A stretch of 54,161 nt of DNA. It comes from Cyclospora cayetanensis (lineage: Eukaryota > Apicomplexa > Conoidasida > Eucoccidiorida > Eimeriidae). How positions within the stretch are numbered: the stretch's first letter is position 1; the number at the start of each line of letters is the position of its first letter. The stretch is from the NCBI RefSeq assembly GCF_002999335.1, contig NW_020312178.1:1-54161 (forward strand), read 5' to 3'. Shown here one piece after another: positions 36,201-46,689 of the stretch. The position numbers were made by a program, and so were the translations under genes. The notes below the pieces were generated by a model. It was not told where the DNA came from, searched no databases, and saw only the letters and a program-made list of their open reading frames with translations.

Positions 36201-39041
36201 TTGTTTCTATCTGCCTTGGCATCCGTGAGTGGTCCATCGCTGTCCTCAGGCTGCAGAAAAAGATATCCCTGTCTCACACTACAGTAAATCATCTCCGACA
36301 AAACGTGCGTGTTCTCTGTCTGTAGCTACCTGTGGTGTCCTAAGGTGAATAAACGGGAGCTACATTATCTGGGCGCCGCAAAACCCGGGAGCCCCAAGCT
36401 TCAGACTTCCGAATCCTTAAGGTACCAGATGCCTCATAAAGCCTCACTTGCTGGGGCATGCAGAGAGCGCATTCAAAGAATCGCCTGTTGGAGAGAGAGA
36501 AAACCACATCTTGCGCCTTCAGTTTGGGCCTCATGTTAACCTGCCACAGTGACCCTCATAAACTGCAAATGTTTTATGGTGTGCGCTATTTGAGCAGCTC
36601 TAAAAGCCATGCTCGAGTCAGCCATGTCCACGCACCAAGCTCACAAATACGCTGCGTTAAACGACAAATCCCACTGAGTCGTCAACATCAACAACAGAGT
36701 GCAGGGTTTGTCAAGTCCTGGGATCGGTAAGGCTTATGTTTCGCCTTTGCCCTTACGACTAGGCCTACCCAAAAGTTTTCTGCATTCCACAAAAAGTGGA
36801 CGGTGAAAAATGGGCTGTTTGTTCGCTCGTAAATCCTGCCTGAAAAGTTGTGTCACAGCACCCCACGTCCGGGATCCCTTTTGGCAAACAGCTGCGGAAT
36901 TATTGGCATTTTTGTGGAACGCAGCTGTAGTTCTGATCGGACGTCAAGTCTACGGTATAGAGGCTGCGTATGGGAAACGTCGTCCAGGGACGAGAAAGAT
37001 AAGTCGAGCTGCTCTCGGGTGCTTTTCAGAGTGTAAGCTTTAAACGTTTTGCAGTGTTGAAATAGGAGGGGGACCAGACCGCTAGACGGGTTGATGAAGA
37101 CGTCAGAAGCGACTCCGCGAGCACCGGCGCGAACGAGTACCCAGCAGTGAACTCTGCAGCCCTCGAAGGGGTCTTTCTGTATTTCGGAGTCCCCCTGTTC
37201 TGAAGTAAAGGGCGCCAAGAATGCCTGAGTGCGCAAAAGCCCTTATGTTCAGGATTAGGATTGTGACGCGTCTGGGCTTCTGACTGAAGGTCGTGGCTGC
37301 GAGCTTGAGCTGAAGTAGCCTTTTGTTTGGCCCACAGGGATACCAGGGAACAGGATGTCAGTAGGCGGGGGCTACGAAGGCTTAAGAAGTACACCCCTTA
37401 CGGCTTCTTTGGCTTTTCTCTTTTGCTTGCGTTCCTCTGCGAGCTGCTCTAACTCTTCGAACCTCAAGGGCTTTGGTATTTCTATATGGACACCTCCTGC
37501 TGGCTGTGCCTACAGAAGCAAGCCCCATATACTGCACCCTCAGTAGCCTGCGCTAGCCCCTCTATCCTTTGCCCGAGCCGTGGCTTCGCACGCTCCTTGT
37601 CAGTGGCAGGGGTCTGCAGAGGCTGATCCCGAGTAGACACTGTCCGAACAGATTGGTATGCCTCCGTATTTTAAAGTGCACGATCGTGAGCGTGGAGAAT
37701 TGGGTGTACTACAGCCTAGTGCCAGGCCTTCCACTGCATACTTGCTCAGGTGTTGCCTCGACACAGGCTCCTTGTGAAGTCCCCGCCTGCTCGGACGGCT
37801 CTTCGGAAAAGCGCGGGAAGGGACAGTCGCTGTCGGTCTAGGGGCAAAAGACACAAATAAGGAGGCAGTAGAATGCAGCATTTTTGAAGCATTTGAAGTG
37901 CTGAGTGGCATTCGAGGTCAAGGTGAATGCTTTCAGGATTGACAGGAGCATTTGCTGTCTACGCTATAAGGGGTACCTGATCATTCGTAGCAATTGTTCT
38001 TGGTGCAGTGCCGACCACGCAGTACGCGTCAAATCCGGCCCCCAAAAGACAGGAAGCAAGACAAATAGACAGATCGAAGCTGTCTCCCCTTCGCCAGCGA
38101 AAAAGGCGCTCTACTGATGGCAGACATGGGGGGCACCGGTCGGGAGGCTCTAGTGTTTCATAGAAGAAGTAATCCGACACAAAAGACGCGAGTCCTTCCA
38201 ACTCGTAACACTCCCTAGGAGGGGCACAACAAAGTGGCGGTGTGGAAGCTTGTGCGAAAGTACCTTTGGCTCAAAAGCCAGCGGAAGCGTCAAGCAGAGG
38301 CACAAGGGCGGCAACAACAGAGGCAGCGCTACCAGCAGCAGAAACAAGACGACCAACAGCGGCTAGCTTTGCAGCACTAAGAGCAGCAGTGAGGGCATTC
38401 CGGCCGACGTCAAAAGCCGCATTATCGGGATCATTGTTTTGTGCCTCACGGGAAAGGTACAAGAGTAGGCTTTAGTGAAGAACAAACAAACTTCAAACAA
38501 CCAAACTCGTTCGGTGGTGCCAGGAACAAATAGCGTTCTCCAAATAACTGCCGGAACTGCACCACGCAGACCAAGTCCCCACGTCCCCACCAGAACTTAG
38601 GGGCATGAAACTACGGGGAGGATTTACGAGGGTTGGCGTTCGTGCTCTGAAGTCTAGGGTTTCCTGCCTGTGATTCAAAGAGCTTCAGCTGCTCCAGCAC
38701 GACTTCCTCGTGAGGAGTGTTCACAGTATAACGCGGGGCCGGAGGAGGACCGGAGGAGGCAACCTGCACTACACAAGACTTTAAACTCTTGACCCTTACA
38801 TGCATGCCCTTGCTTGAGACCCATTCCGGCTTTAGGGTGCTGAAAAGCTGAACTGGGTATAAGCGTGTACCGGCGACTAATTTCGAACCTAGTGGGACTA
38901 CACAATTTTTTGAAGATTCATTGGTTCGGCGATTAAAATTGAATGGCACACTTCTCTACATCGTTGGAGTTTAGGATGAAGTTCAGGTTCTTTTTCCTCC
39001 AAGTCACTAATTTGAAGAAACGAGCCCGGTTCAGAGGACAT
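30229..39041 (-). CDS. DRC7 (CFAP50/CCDC135), nexin-dynein regulatory complex subunit
   Basis: DRC7 is the linker subunit of the nexin-dynein regulatory complex between axonemal doublets. Exons joined in phase: 39041-38952, 38763-38628, 38269-37977, 37509-37402, 37224-36862, 36268-36073, 35961-35837, 35656-35568, 35349-35259, 35154-35114, 35022-34995, 34831-34718, 34537-34478, 34320-34225, 34125-34010, 33809-33729, 33373-33304, 32991-about 32545, 32341-32305, 32192-32131, 31530-31456, 30663-30523, 30336-30229 (TGA); about 988 residues. Family blocks in order: RYTVNTPHEE (human SYKTNTPKEE), FVSDY, GAGFDAYCVVG, CRVHCWVLVRAG then DVFINPSSG, RLSPSDM, NRRDGLEER, RYRPGNPHALREV, FYKSRLDGLV, QIDFLAPYM (its Q is the codon just before the chosen acceptor), RLMGKAAAIQQQLEEK, FRIQILEQRLSRH and ILKDPRL at the end. 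The Cys of human GNCFDF is Ser here (GDSFDL). The 3' limit of the 32991 exon and the 38269 acceptor are least certain. Confidence 0.9.
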
Positions 39042-40075
39042 TGCTTAGTTTCGTGCGCAGAACCCCTACCCTTGATACCAGGAAATTAGTCCAGGGCCCC
39101 ACAACCAAAGCCCTAGGCACTAAGCACGCAGCTTGGAATTCCCTCTTGAGGCTTGACCTCTGTCTAGGGTAACTTGCGGAGTGAGCTGTAACGGCCCCGG
39201 TCAACTGATACTGAGGCCTTGCAGTGGTTAAGGAGTAGCCTCAAGGGAGAGTGAGGGCTACGCAAACATGCAAGAGAAGCTGTTAGAATCCGGGTATCGC
39301 ATCCCATCAAGCAGGGGTTGCACGCCTCCTGCAAGGCAACGAAAAGGCCGCGGGACCCTAAATGCTCAAAGCTAGTTGCTCGAGCCATAGGAGGTCCAAA
39401 GACTACGAATCAGAAGCCTTAGCCTTGCTTTCTCGTGCATATTACTCTAGTGGAGGCAGTGCCTAGTTTCGATTAGGGCATATCCGCGCAGACCAGTTGG
39501 AAACCCAACTGAATGAGCGACAGTGGCTGGGGCCTCGGGGCCCCGGCGAGTGCACAGTCGGACCTCATGCATGCGGCCACAGGCGTTTCGAGTCAGCATT
39601 CTGTTTTGAAGCAATAAGCTTTCGCTCACTTCTGAGCGTTTTTCAGGCTGAAAGGGGAGGCGCTACATGTTACGTTGTTGTGCTCGGGCGCCCCACACTG
39701 AGAGGGGCCTCCCAGACGCTGATGCAGTCTTCTCCGGGTGCATCTCATCGTTTTTATCTTTGAATCCAGCATTAGCACTCAGAGTCTATTGTTCAACTGC
39801 TTAGGGCTCTTTCCCCTGGGGTTCTACTGTTGCTTGTTGCAGAGCCATTGTCTACTGAGAGACTACTGCTCAACTGCTAAGGGCTCTATTCCTTTTGGCT
39901 CTACAGTTGCATGTCGCAGCGCCATCGTCTAAGGGACTTAGCTCTATAGTCCTCTCACTGGGCGCTGGCTCTGCGCTGTTTGCCGCTGATTCATCTGCAA
40001 TGCTGCATTTGTTGGTGCCCGACATCAGGAAAGCATTTGTAGGTGTGGCAACTGCAATATTTGGCGCCCCTTAGA
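39042..40075. promoter_or_regulatory. shared divergent promoter region, DRC7 (-) and ESF2/ABT1 (+)
   Basis: About 1 kb separates the two start codons, which face away from each other. It contains a two-copy imperfect repeat close to ESF2 and telomere-like ctagggt words near 39,165. No gene was found in it. One promoter serves a housekeeping gene and the other a presumably gamete-specific one. Confidence 0.45.
39793..39932. repeat. two-copy imperfect direct repeat, 77-base spacing
   Basis: The block tcaactgcttagggctcttt...agccattgtct at 39793 returns at 39870 as tcaactgctaagggctctat...cgccatcgtct, with about one difference in seven bases. It lies some 150-280 bases upstream of the ESF2/ABT1 start codon. 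Duplicated upstream elements can be regulatory, but nothing here proves it. Confidence 0.75.
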
Positions 40076-40855
40076 ATGGCACCCCTTGGGTCTGAGGGAG
40101 GCGTGACCTCCCCGGCAGTCACTCCAGAGCCGACAGATGCGCATAACGCCGGCAGCCTTGGTGAGGCCACTGAGGCTCCCAGCAAGGAGTTGGGGGGTGA
40201 ACTCGAGATCAAAGGGAGGGGTGTTGTGTATGTTGCCCAGTTGCCCCACGGGTGGACTCGCATGCAAGTGATCCGTTATTTTGAGAAGTTTGGGGAGGTG
40301 ACCCGGGTGTTTTTAAATCGTAAGGATACGAAGGGTAATAGACGTGGCAAGGGGTTCATCTTTACCGATGGGTGGATAGAGTACAGGAAGAAGAAACATG
40401 CCAAGCGCGTCGTGGCTCTTATGCACGGGCAGCCGTTTGGAGGGAAGAAGAGAAACAAACACGCCCAAGACCTACTCATGCTTTCGTACCTCAAAGGCTT
40501 TGACTTTGGTTCCCTCTATGAAGACGTCATGCACGTGAAACGCACACGGCAGGATAGGCTGAATGCTCAAATGACCAGAGTTAAGAAGGAAAGCCAAATC
40601 TACATGGAGCTCTTGGAGCAGAAGCACTCTGTGGAGCAGCGCCAGCTAAGATTAAGTAAAACGAAGGAGAAAGAAATGGCAGAAGATTCTGACGTGCACA
40701 CATCTGCTGCACCATTCTTATCCTCCAAGAAGCCAGGAGGTGTAGGGAAGTCACCAGTTATGTACGCGAGGAAGGAAGAAACAAAGAAGCAACAGACGGG
40801 GCTGACGAGCAACGCCTCAGTTAGCTCTGCACTCTTAAAGATGTTGGCAGCTTGA
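40076..40855 (+). CDS. ESF2/ABT1 family RNA-binding ribosome biogenesis factor
   Basis: Yeast Esf2 and animal ABT1 act in the nucleolus on the small-subunit processome, helping early pre-rRNA cleavage and stimulating the helicase Dbp8. This is a single open frame of 259 residues. A short acidic N-terminus is followed by an RRM-like domain (about 49-125) beginning GVVYVAQLPHG and FEKFGEVTRVFL, then the family signatures GWIEYRKKKHAKRVVALMHG (human [20 protein letters not shown]) and DLLMLSYLKGFDFGSLYEDV. A basic helical region follows with RLNAQMTRVKKESQIYMELL and a C-terminal tail ending SALLKMLAA. The ATG at 40076 is the first in frame. It is the only intron-free gene in the window, and is divergent from DRC7. 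Confidence 0.93.
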   Translation: MAPLGSEGGVTSPAVTPEPTDAHNAGSLGEATEAPSKELGGELEIKGRGVVYVAQLPHGWTRMQVIRYFEKFGEVTRVFLNRKDTKGNRRGKGFIFTDGWIEYRKKKHAKRVVALMHGQPFGGKKRNKHAQDLLMLSYLKGFDFGSLYEDVMHVKRTRQDRLNAQMTRVKKESQIYMELLEQKHSVEQRQLRLSKTKEKEMAEDSDVHTSAAPFLSSKKPGGVGKSPVMYARKEETKKQQTGLTSNASVSSALLKMLAA

Positions 40856-41720
40856 TGCAGCGAGTACATCGAAACTTGAACCTTTTTTCCAGTATGCTTA
40901 AGTTTATACCATTTCAAGCGTTCGACAGTGTCATAAGTGTCTCCAACTGCTCGCGCTTAGGGATGCACAGCTGTGCCCTCTTTAAAGCATATCCCTCCAG
41001 AGATAGATGCAACAATTTGGGATGGCTTGGTTAGACGACAGTTGCGAGGCAGGGAATCGCTCTCCTGCACCTCAAGCTACCGGTGTGAGTAAGTATATTG
41101 GTTGTATTAGGATGGTGGGTGGTACTGATAACAATGACTGTAGCAGTTTGCCAATGTGGTGTAGAGGGTCAGAATGAAATGCGGAAGTCGTGCTAGTGCT
41201 ACGATGACAGTGAAACGATACGAGAGTCATTTGCATTGTTCAGTTAACACATATCGATTGATACGGGGTCAACCAATATCTGTTGGCGCTGAATATCCTT
41301 GCTCATGCAAGTTTCCAGCGCGTGAGGTGCCGATACACCTGGGGCTTTCAAAGAGGAGCTGCCATTCAACAAACCTAGGGGGGAAAAGTGGCCTTTACAG
41401 TGCTGTTCTGCGCAAATGAGCACAAAAATATTGTACATTTTCTTTCTCGAGACCCTTAAAGCCCATGCCATGAGGTCGGTGGCATTCCTTGGGCTTCCGG
41501 AGTATGCATTGCAAGTCAGTCGAAACTGTCATGGGTTCATGAAAAAAACTACAAATCCCGGTGCCCGCTATAGAATGGACCAATTCAAAATATCATTCCC
41601 AGAGGCTGGCAGCAGCCAGGAGGCCTAGAATCGTATAACCAGCCCGTCCGTACGTTGCCACATGTCGAGCGATCTACAATATGCGCGATCTCCTTTCACG
41701 TACTACCTTTCAGAGCCTCT
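40856..41720. other. intergenic, ESF2/ABT1 3' flank
   Basis: About 870 bases carry only short open frames without resemblance to known proteins. No repeat or RNA gene was recognised. The promoter of the next plus-strand gene, if that gene is real, would be here. Confidence 0.5.
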
Positions 41721-42330
41721 ATGGCAGCCATCAGCCACAACTGCTGTGCCTGTTCTGCAACTGCCATACAGGACAGGCTATCCTCTTCCTTACATCTTTC
41801 CGCCGCAACAAGCAAAGCAACAGGAGCAAGTGGAGGCTACGGAGCACGGTACAACCCGTTTCAGAACTGCAGCCTGGTCATGAGCTGGTATGCATACAGT
41901 ATCATTCAGAAAATATTCCACACGAAAAAGCCCAGATGCCGTGCCACCAAACAGGCAAGTCAGTTGCTCAGTTGTAGCTTTTATGAGGTGTTTGCCAGTG
42001 CTGCACCAGACTCACCAGAGGGAGAGCCGCTCGCTGGGCTGCAGCAAAAGAACATCGAGTCCAAGAATATTATGTACTCGGACAACCCTCCATACGGGTA
42101 ATTCTGGGATTCTGAGCCGTAGAATCTCAGGGCTGAGGAATTAGGCTCTGTTCAGGTTCATGCCAGCTGGCAAGCCAGGATTGGAGAAGATCGTGAGGCT
42201 CTCTCCTCCACCCATAACTTCCTCCCAAGTCGCAGCATCAAAGGAAATACAGCGAAGGACGCTAAGGGAAGTATTGGGAGGATTCATGGAAATTCCGTTC
42301 CACGGTTTGGTGGGCAGTAAAATGCGGTAA
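41721..42330 (+). CDS. hypothetical protein, two exons, uncertain
   Basis: Not recognised. Two exons, 41721-42097 and 42156-42330, join in phase 2 across a 58-base GTAATT...TTCAG intron and end at TAA, for 183 residues. The second half has protein-like composition, with KNIMYSDNPPYG immediately before the junction and PAGKPGLEKIVRLSPPP after it, then RTLREVLGGFMEIPFHGLVG. The first half is C, S and A-rich and less convincing. The same two exons can also be joined in another register that stays open, ending RIHGNSVPRFGGQ, so the frame choice is a judgement. No signal peptide, membrane segment or known domain is visible. Confidence 0.35.
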
Positions 42331-42899
42331 ACAGTCGGCCACACCAGGAGAAATCGGTAGAGAAAGAGCACCTCAACTGTCAAGGCACAAAGAGTATTGA
42401 ATGTTTATAGCCCATTGAGCTGGATTTATATGTACGAAAACCGTTTGGGCATGCAACATCTTGCGGCATTCCCTGCGGTGAAGCCTATTATTCAACTATA
42501 CAGAAACGCCAAAACCCAAAGCCTTCACGACCAACTTAGAAGCCTGGCGCCTCACTACGGCCGCATGTGCACGCCATAATGAGAACAAAATCACCTTTAT
42601 TAATTGTCTAGTGTGAAGAAGACAGAAGAATACACTTGTTCTGATCATCGGCCCGCCGCCGACAGAAACCGCTCCCCGGTCTTTTGACACACACCACTAC
42701 GCCTTTGCATGTCGATTAATCTGAAATTGCGGTATAAACTTCGATTTTGCATTAATAGGATTTTTTTATTGCCTTGGCAGCTACACCTGTGGGGGCGCGG
42801 GGGGGTACCCCAGTAGAGTCCTCTGCATTGCGTGCCAGCGTAGGTGTATGAGCCGACAGTCCAAAGACTTTCGGCCTTCAGGTGCCACCTCAAATCTGA
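42331..42899. other. intergenic
   Basis: Nothing recognisable in about 570 bases; open frames on both strands are short and unmatched. A short G-run (gggggcgcgggggg) lies at about 42,790. Confidence 0.45.
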
Positions 42900-45800
42900 A
42901 TGTTCTCTATTCTTAAGCCATTGCGTCTAAGTGACCCCGCGTTGCACTTCATCGTGCACCTCAACCACCGCCGCAGCAGCAGCATGAGCAGGCAGCATGT
43001 GAACATACAGCCAGAGGGGACTCGAGAAGTCCCCTCATACCGCAGCCAATTCTCTAGGGCAGGGGAAGTGTGCAGCAGCTCGAGCCCTCGGCAACACCAG
43101 GAGCAGCGGCATCAACTTCTGAACCAGCCCTCACCAGGATTTAGAACGACCCGCCAGCGTAGGTGCACCAGCTGCAGCGACAATCCGAGCCGGAGTTTGG
43201 AATCTGCGGGAAAGCCAGACTCCACTGTGTCTGCCCAGCGTGAGGTGCACCCTTTACAGGTTGCCACTGGTCGCAAGGCCCTTGTCAACGCAGCCAGCCC
43301 GTCGTGCTGCTCCACAGCCCGCAGCAGTGGCGACAGAGACTCTGCAGGGGATGGTGGCAGACAGAAAATCCCAGTGGAAAACGCCGCAGCAGAAGCTGAT
43401 AGTGATGGCTTGCCGCAAGTGCTTCAGGGCCTTTGGCAAATGTTAAGAAAGCACCAGCGTGCCGCGGCACAAGCTGTGAGACTCGCAAATTCGGAGTTAG
43501 CGCCTCTGCCGTGAAGAGATTCTCAGCCTCAAGGGCTGTTAGGTGGTTTTGTGAAGTCTAGTCTGTTGGAGGCTTCTCATTTGAGGCGCATAGCTGTAGG
43601 GGGCATTCAAGGGCATTGCGGTTTCCCCATGCAGGTGCACGAGATGGAAGAGAAGGAAGGAGTCAACGCAGAAGCCATTAGAGACCTCGAGCAGAGGCTC
43701 CAAGAAGGCGAGCGGAAGCTGTCTACACATCCAGAACGCGGGCTGCTGCTGCAGCGTAGCATTGCGTCAGTCACCAAGAGCATCCTGGTGAGGCTGCAAC
43801 ACGGCAACCCTAACGTTTAGGCCTGTCGATCTCGCTTGGCGTTTGCGACGCTGAAAGCAAGCCCCTTATCAGACTGTCTTCTTGCTGCTCGGCATACTAC
43901 CGGGCAGGCAGGCGATGTGAGGGGCATTTCCGCGAAGGGTTTTGGCATCTGGCTGTTCAGGAGGCCGAAGAAGATCTTAGACTGGCTATTCACCACCTCA
44001 TGCGGATGCAGTAAGCAGTGGCTTCCCACGACCCCTATAGGGGGCCCTAGGGGGCGTTCGAGGCTGCTCGGAGAACCATTTAGAAGGCACTCTTGCTAGA
44101 AGTATCATCGCGGCATTGAGCTTCACTGATCGGCTTTGCGGAAGTGCGTGTTTTTTCCCTTGTGCAGCCCGAGCACACCGAATGCACCCCCGCCTATGCC
44201 AGGTAGGCCTCACTCCGCCACATCACAACACCATTGCACATTTACAGCAGCGAATCGGCAGCTTTCGACGGCAGGCTTTTCACTTTATGGCCTGTGCAGG
44301 GTGCTTGGACGCGGAAGATCTCATGGAGCTGGCAGCTGAGAGCTTAGACAGCGCAGAAGCGGTATATTCAAACCTATGAGCTTACCCTAGGCGGGAGAAA
44401 CACCGAGTGGTAAACCTTGAAAGGCGAGCTGAGCTGCTGAGAGAGCGTGGCTTGTTAGGGGCTCATGGCTGAGACTGACAAGTTGTGTATTCTCGGCATG
44501 TGCAGGCAGAAGCAGCGTCCGAACTGATGCGCGTATCTGTGGAAGTCAAGGTGCGGAAGAGGCCTTAGCAAAATCCTGGCGCTTACCTAAGGTCTAGCTA
44601 GATCGCAGTCTTCAGTGTTCGTCTTTAAACCCTATTTTGCCGGGTGGGAGTGCTGCTGCGCCATCAGAAGGCGCAGAAGGCAGAGAAGGAAGCAGTACAG
44701 ACAGTTGAGACGCTGAGGCGGCAGTTGCTGTGCTTACAACGGGCAAGACGCAAGCAGGCCCTGTATAAGCGCATGCAGCTGCTCCAAGAAAAGTACCAGG
44801 CGATAGAACAGCGGTGTGTTCTGCTGCTTATAGACTTTGGATGTTGAAGAGGTCGCTTTTGGCGGTGCTGCTGCTGCTGCTGGTCGTCCAACTTGTGTAG
44901 TAGCTTTTGTGCGCAAGTGGACTGCGTATTTTCGCAGCTGCGTCACTCTTGCCGTATGCCATCACTGGTGTTGCTGCGGCTGCATGCAGGCAGGGAGAGC
45001 TGCAGCAGCTGCAGCACTGGTGGGAAGCGTACGGGGAACGGCAGCTGCTGCATGAGCACCGCCAAGCTGCGCTTCTGGTGCAGGTGCATTAGAGATCCTA
45101 AAGGAGTCGCCGACGCTGAAAGTCGTAGGAACAATAAGGCTCTATGAGGGCTAGGGTGTGCGAGTGTGTTGCTGTGCAGCGGAGATCTGCCCGGCGAGGG
45201 TCCTCGGTTAGTACTTCTGGCGTTGCACCTCCTGCTACGACTGCCGCGTCTGTGCTACGGTGTTTATCTCCATACTTGCAGAAGCAGGAGCTGGAGCTTT
45301 CACAACCTGCAGCGACCGATACACCAGAGGTGCTTACGATCTAGCCCTTTGGCTTCGTGTCCTACTGCACAGAACAATGCGTGCGAAGGCTGCTCCTCCG
45401 TAGGAAGCGGTACCAAGAGCAGCGTGTGCTGATTTACTTGCACCTCAAGTAGTAGCAGCAGCAGCGGCAACAGGCTGCTGCTGCTACTAGTACTGCTACT
45501 ACTTGTGTTGCTACTTCCACGACAAACCGCCTCGGAGATCTGGCTTTGGCTGCCGTTGTCAACGGCCATAGGCTCAGCGCCCTTTATATTTGTTTTGGGA
45601 GCGCCATACAGGAGACATAAATGAAAGGCACACAGATGAGAGCTCGCGAAATTGTTTGGTGGTACGGGGGGGGGCTCGCTGCCAAGACTCTTGACGGGTT
45701 GAGGCAACGACCTGCCTTAAGCAGCCTTCGCTCTTGCCTGCCCAAGAGTGTCTGGACACCCTGGAGCAGCGCATGCTTTTTTGCCAGGGATGTCGCCGTC

Positions 45801-46034
45801 ATGGCTACTGTTCCTGCAAGTGAGCGCTAACAGCCACCCCGCTGGAGAGCGATGCGCTGTTGCCGTGGAGAGAGCGTCCGCTTGCCGCTGAGTAGCGCAT
45901 ATCCTCATGACCACGCTGCAGTCAGCAGTGGCAGTCTTAAGCTTTTGGAAGAATTCGTAGCAGTTTCATCAGCGGTGAAGGAGCAGGGCACCCCCCGCAC
46001 CTGCTCCGGTGTTAATTCTGTCTCGGCAGAATGA
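42900..46034 (+). CDS. unidentified multi-exon coiled-coil protein
   Basis: Not recognised as a named family. Eleven exons join in phase: 42900-43475, 43635-43787, 43961-44010, 44168-44202, 44300-44361, 44506-44550, 44668-44813, 44990-45083, 45180-45329, 45722-45819 and 45926-46034 (TGA), giving 505 residues. The first 190 are S, R and Q-rich and probably disordered. The middle is charged and helical: AIRDLEQRLQEGERKLS, EAEEDLRLAIHHLMRM, AEDLMELAAESLDSAEA, KAEKEAVQTVETLRRQLL and QLQHWWEAYGERQLLHEHRQ. Near the end FCQGCRRHGYCSC gives a C-x2-C-x5-C-x-C cluster that could bind zinc, followed by another helix, SLKLLEEFVAVSSAV. The start could be ATG 42900 or ATG 42984. Phase agreement of ten successive junctions supports a real gene. 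A centrosomal or cytoskeletal role would fit but is unproved. Confidence 0.6.
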
Positions 46035-46689
46035 GGCACCTAGTGGCGTGCCGTGACGTCGGCACCAGCAAAGCAGTATATGCAGCAGTACATTACTCTT
46101 TGTGCCTCTCTTCTCTCCGACAGGAACAAGAGTCTAGTGCCCTTCCTGGAGCCTTGAGATCGAGGTCCTAAGCGAAAGCCCGCGACCCACATGTGGAGGA
46201 CAAGTAAAGGACGAAACTTAATTAAAGGCGCTAAGCTACACTTAGGCAGCTTATCCTTCACAAATTAATATTTAAAAGAAAATTAGTAGGGATGCCCACA
46301 GGGCATTGGCTGGCCATATATCTGTTTGGTCGCAGAGTAGAGCTAGTTCAACACAAGAACCACCAGTGTGCAGCCCCCCGGTTGTTGCAGTGTGCAGCGC
46401 GCCATGAAGGTTCCGAGTGCTTGAAGGGTCAAAGGCGCCTATTCATCGTGCTTTATGCCGGAAGCCTGTCGGGTGAGGGTGGCAGCACGAAGGGGAGGCT
46501 TTACTAGAAAATTGCATGTGTGACGCCCATGAGAAATTCCCAGCCCTTCTAGGCCCCACCATACCCCGTACAGTTTCTTTTTCTGTAATGGATGCCACTG
46601 CTTTGTTGGGTGAACTGATAAGTATCACAAGCGAGAATCGATGTTTCGAAGAGCCCACAGCCTGTGGATAGAAGATGTCACCCACCGCT

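Noticed and set aside
37026..37070. Possible 42-base intron within the DRC7 exon 37224-36862
   Set aside because: Length is a multiple of three and both readings stay open; the simpler unspliced reading was kept.
38242..38475. Q/R-rich plus-strand reading resembling a coiled coil
   Set aside because: It lies over the DRC7 intron 38270-38627 and is explained by CAG-type triplets; phases of the flanking DRC7 exons agree when it is spliced out.
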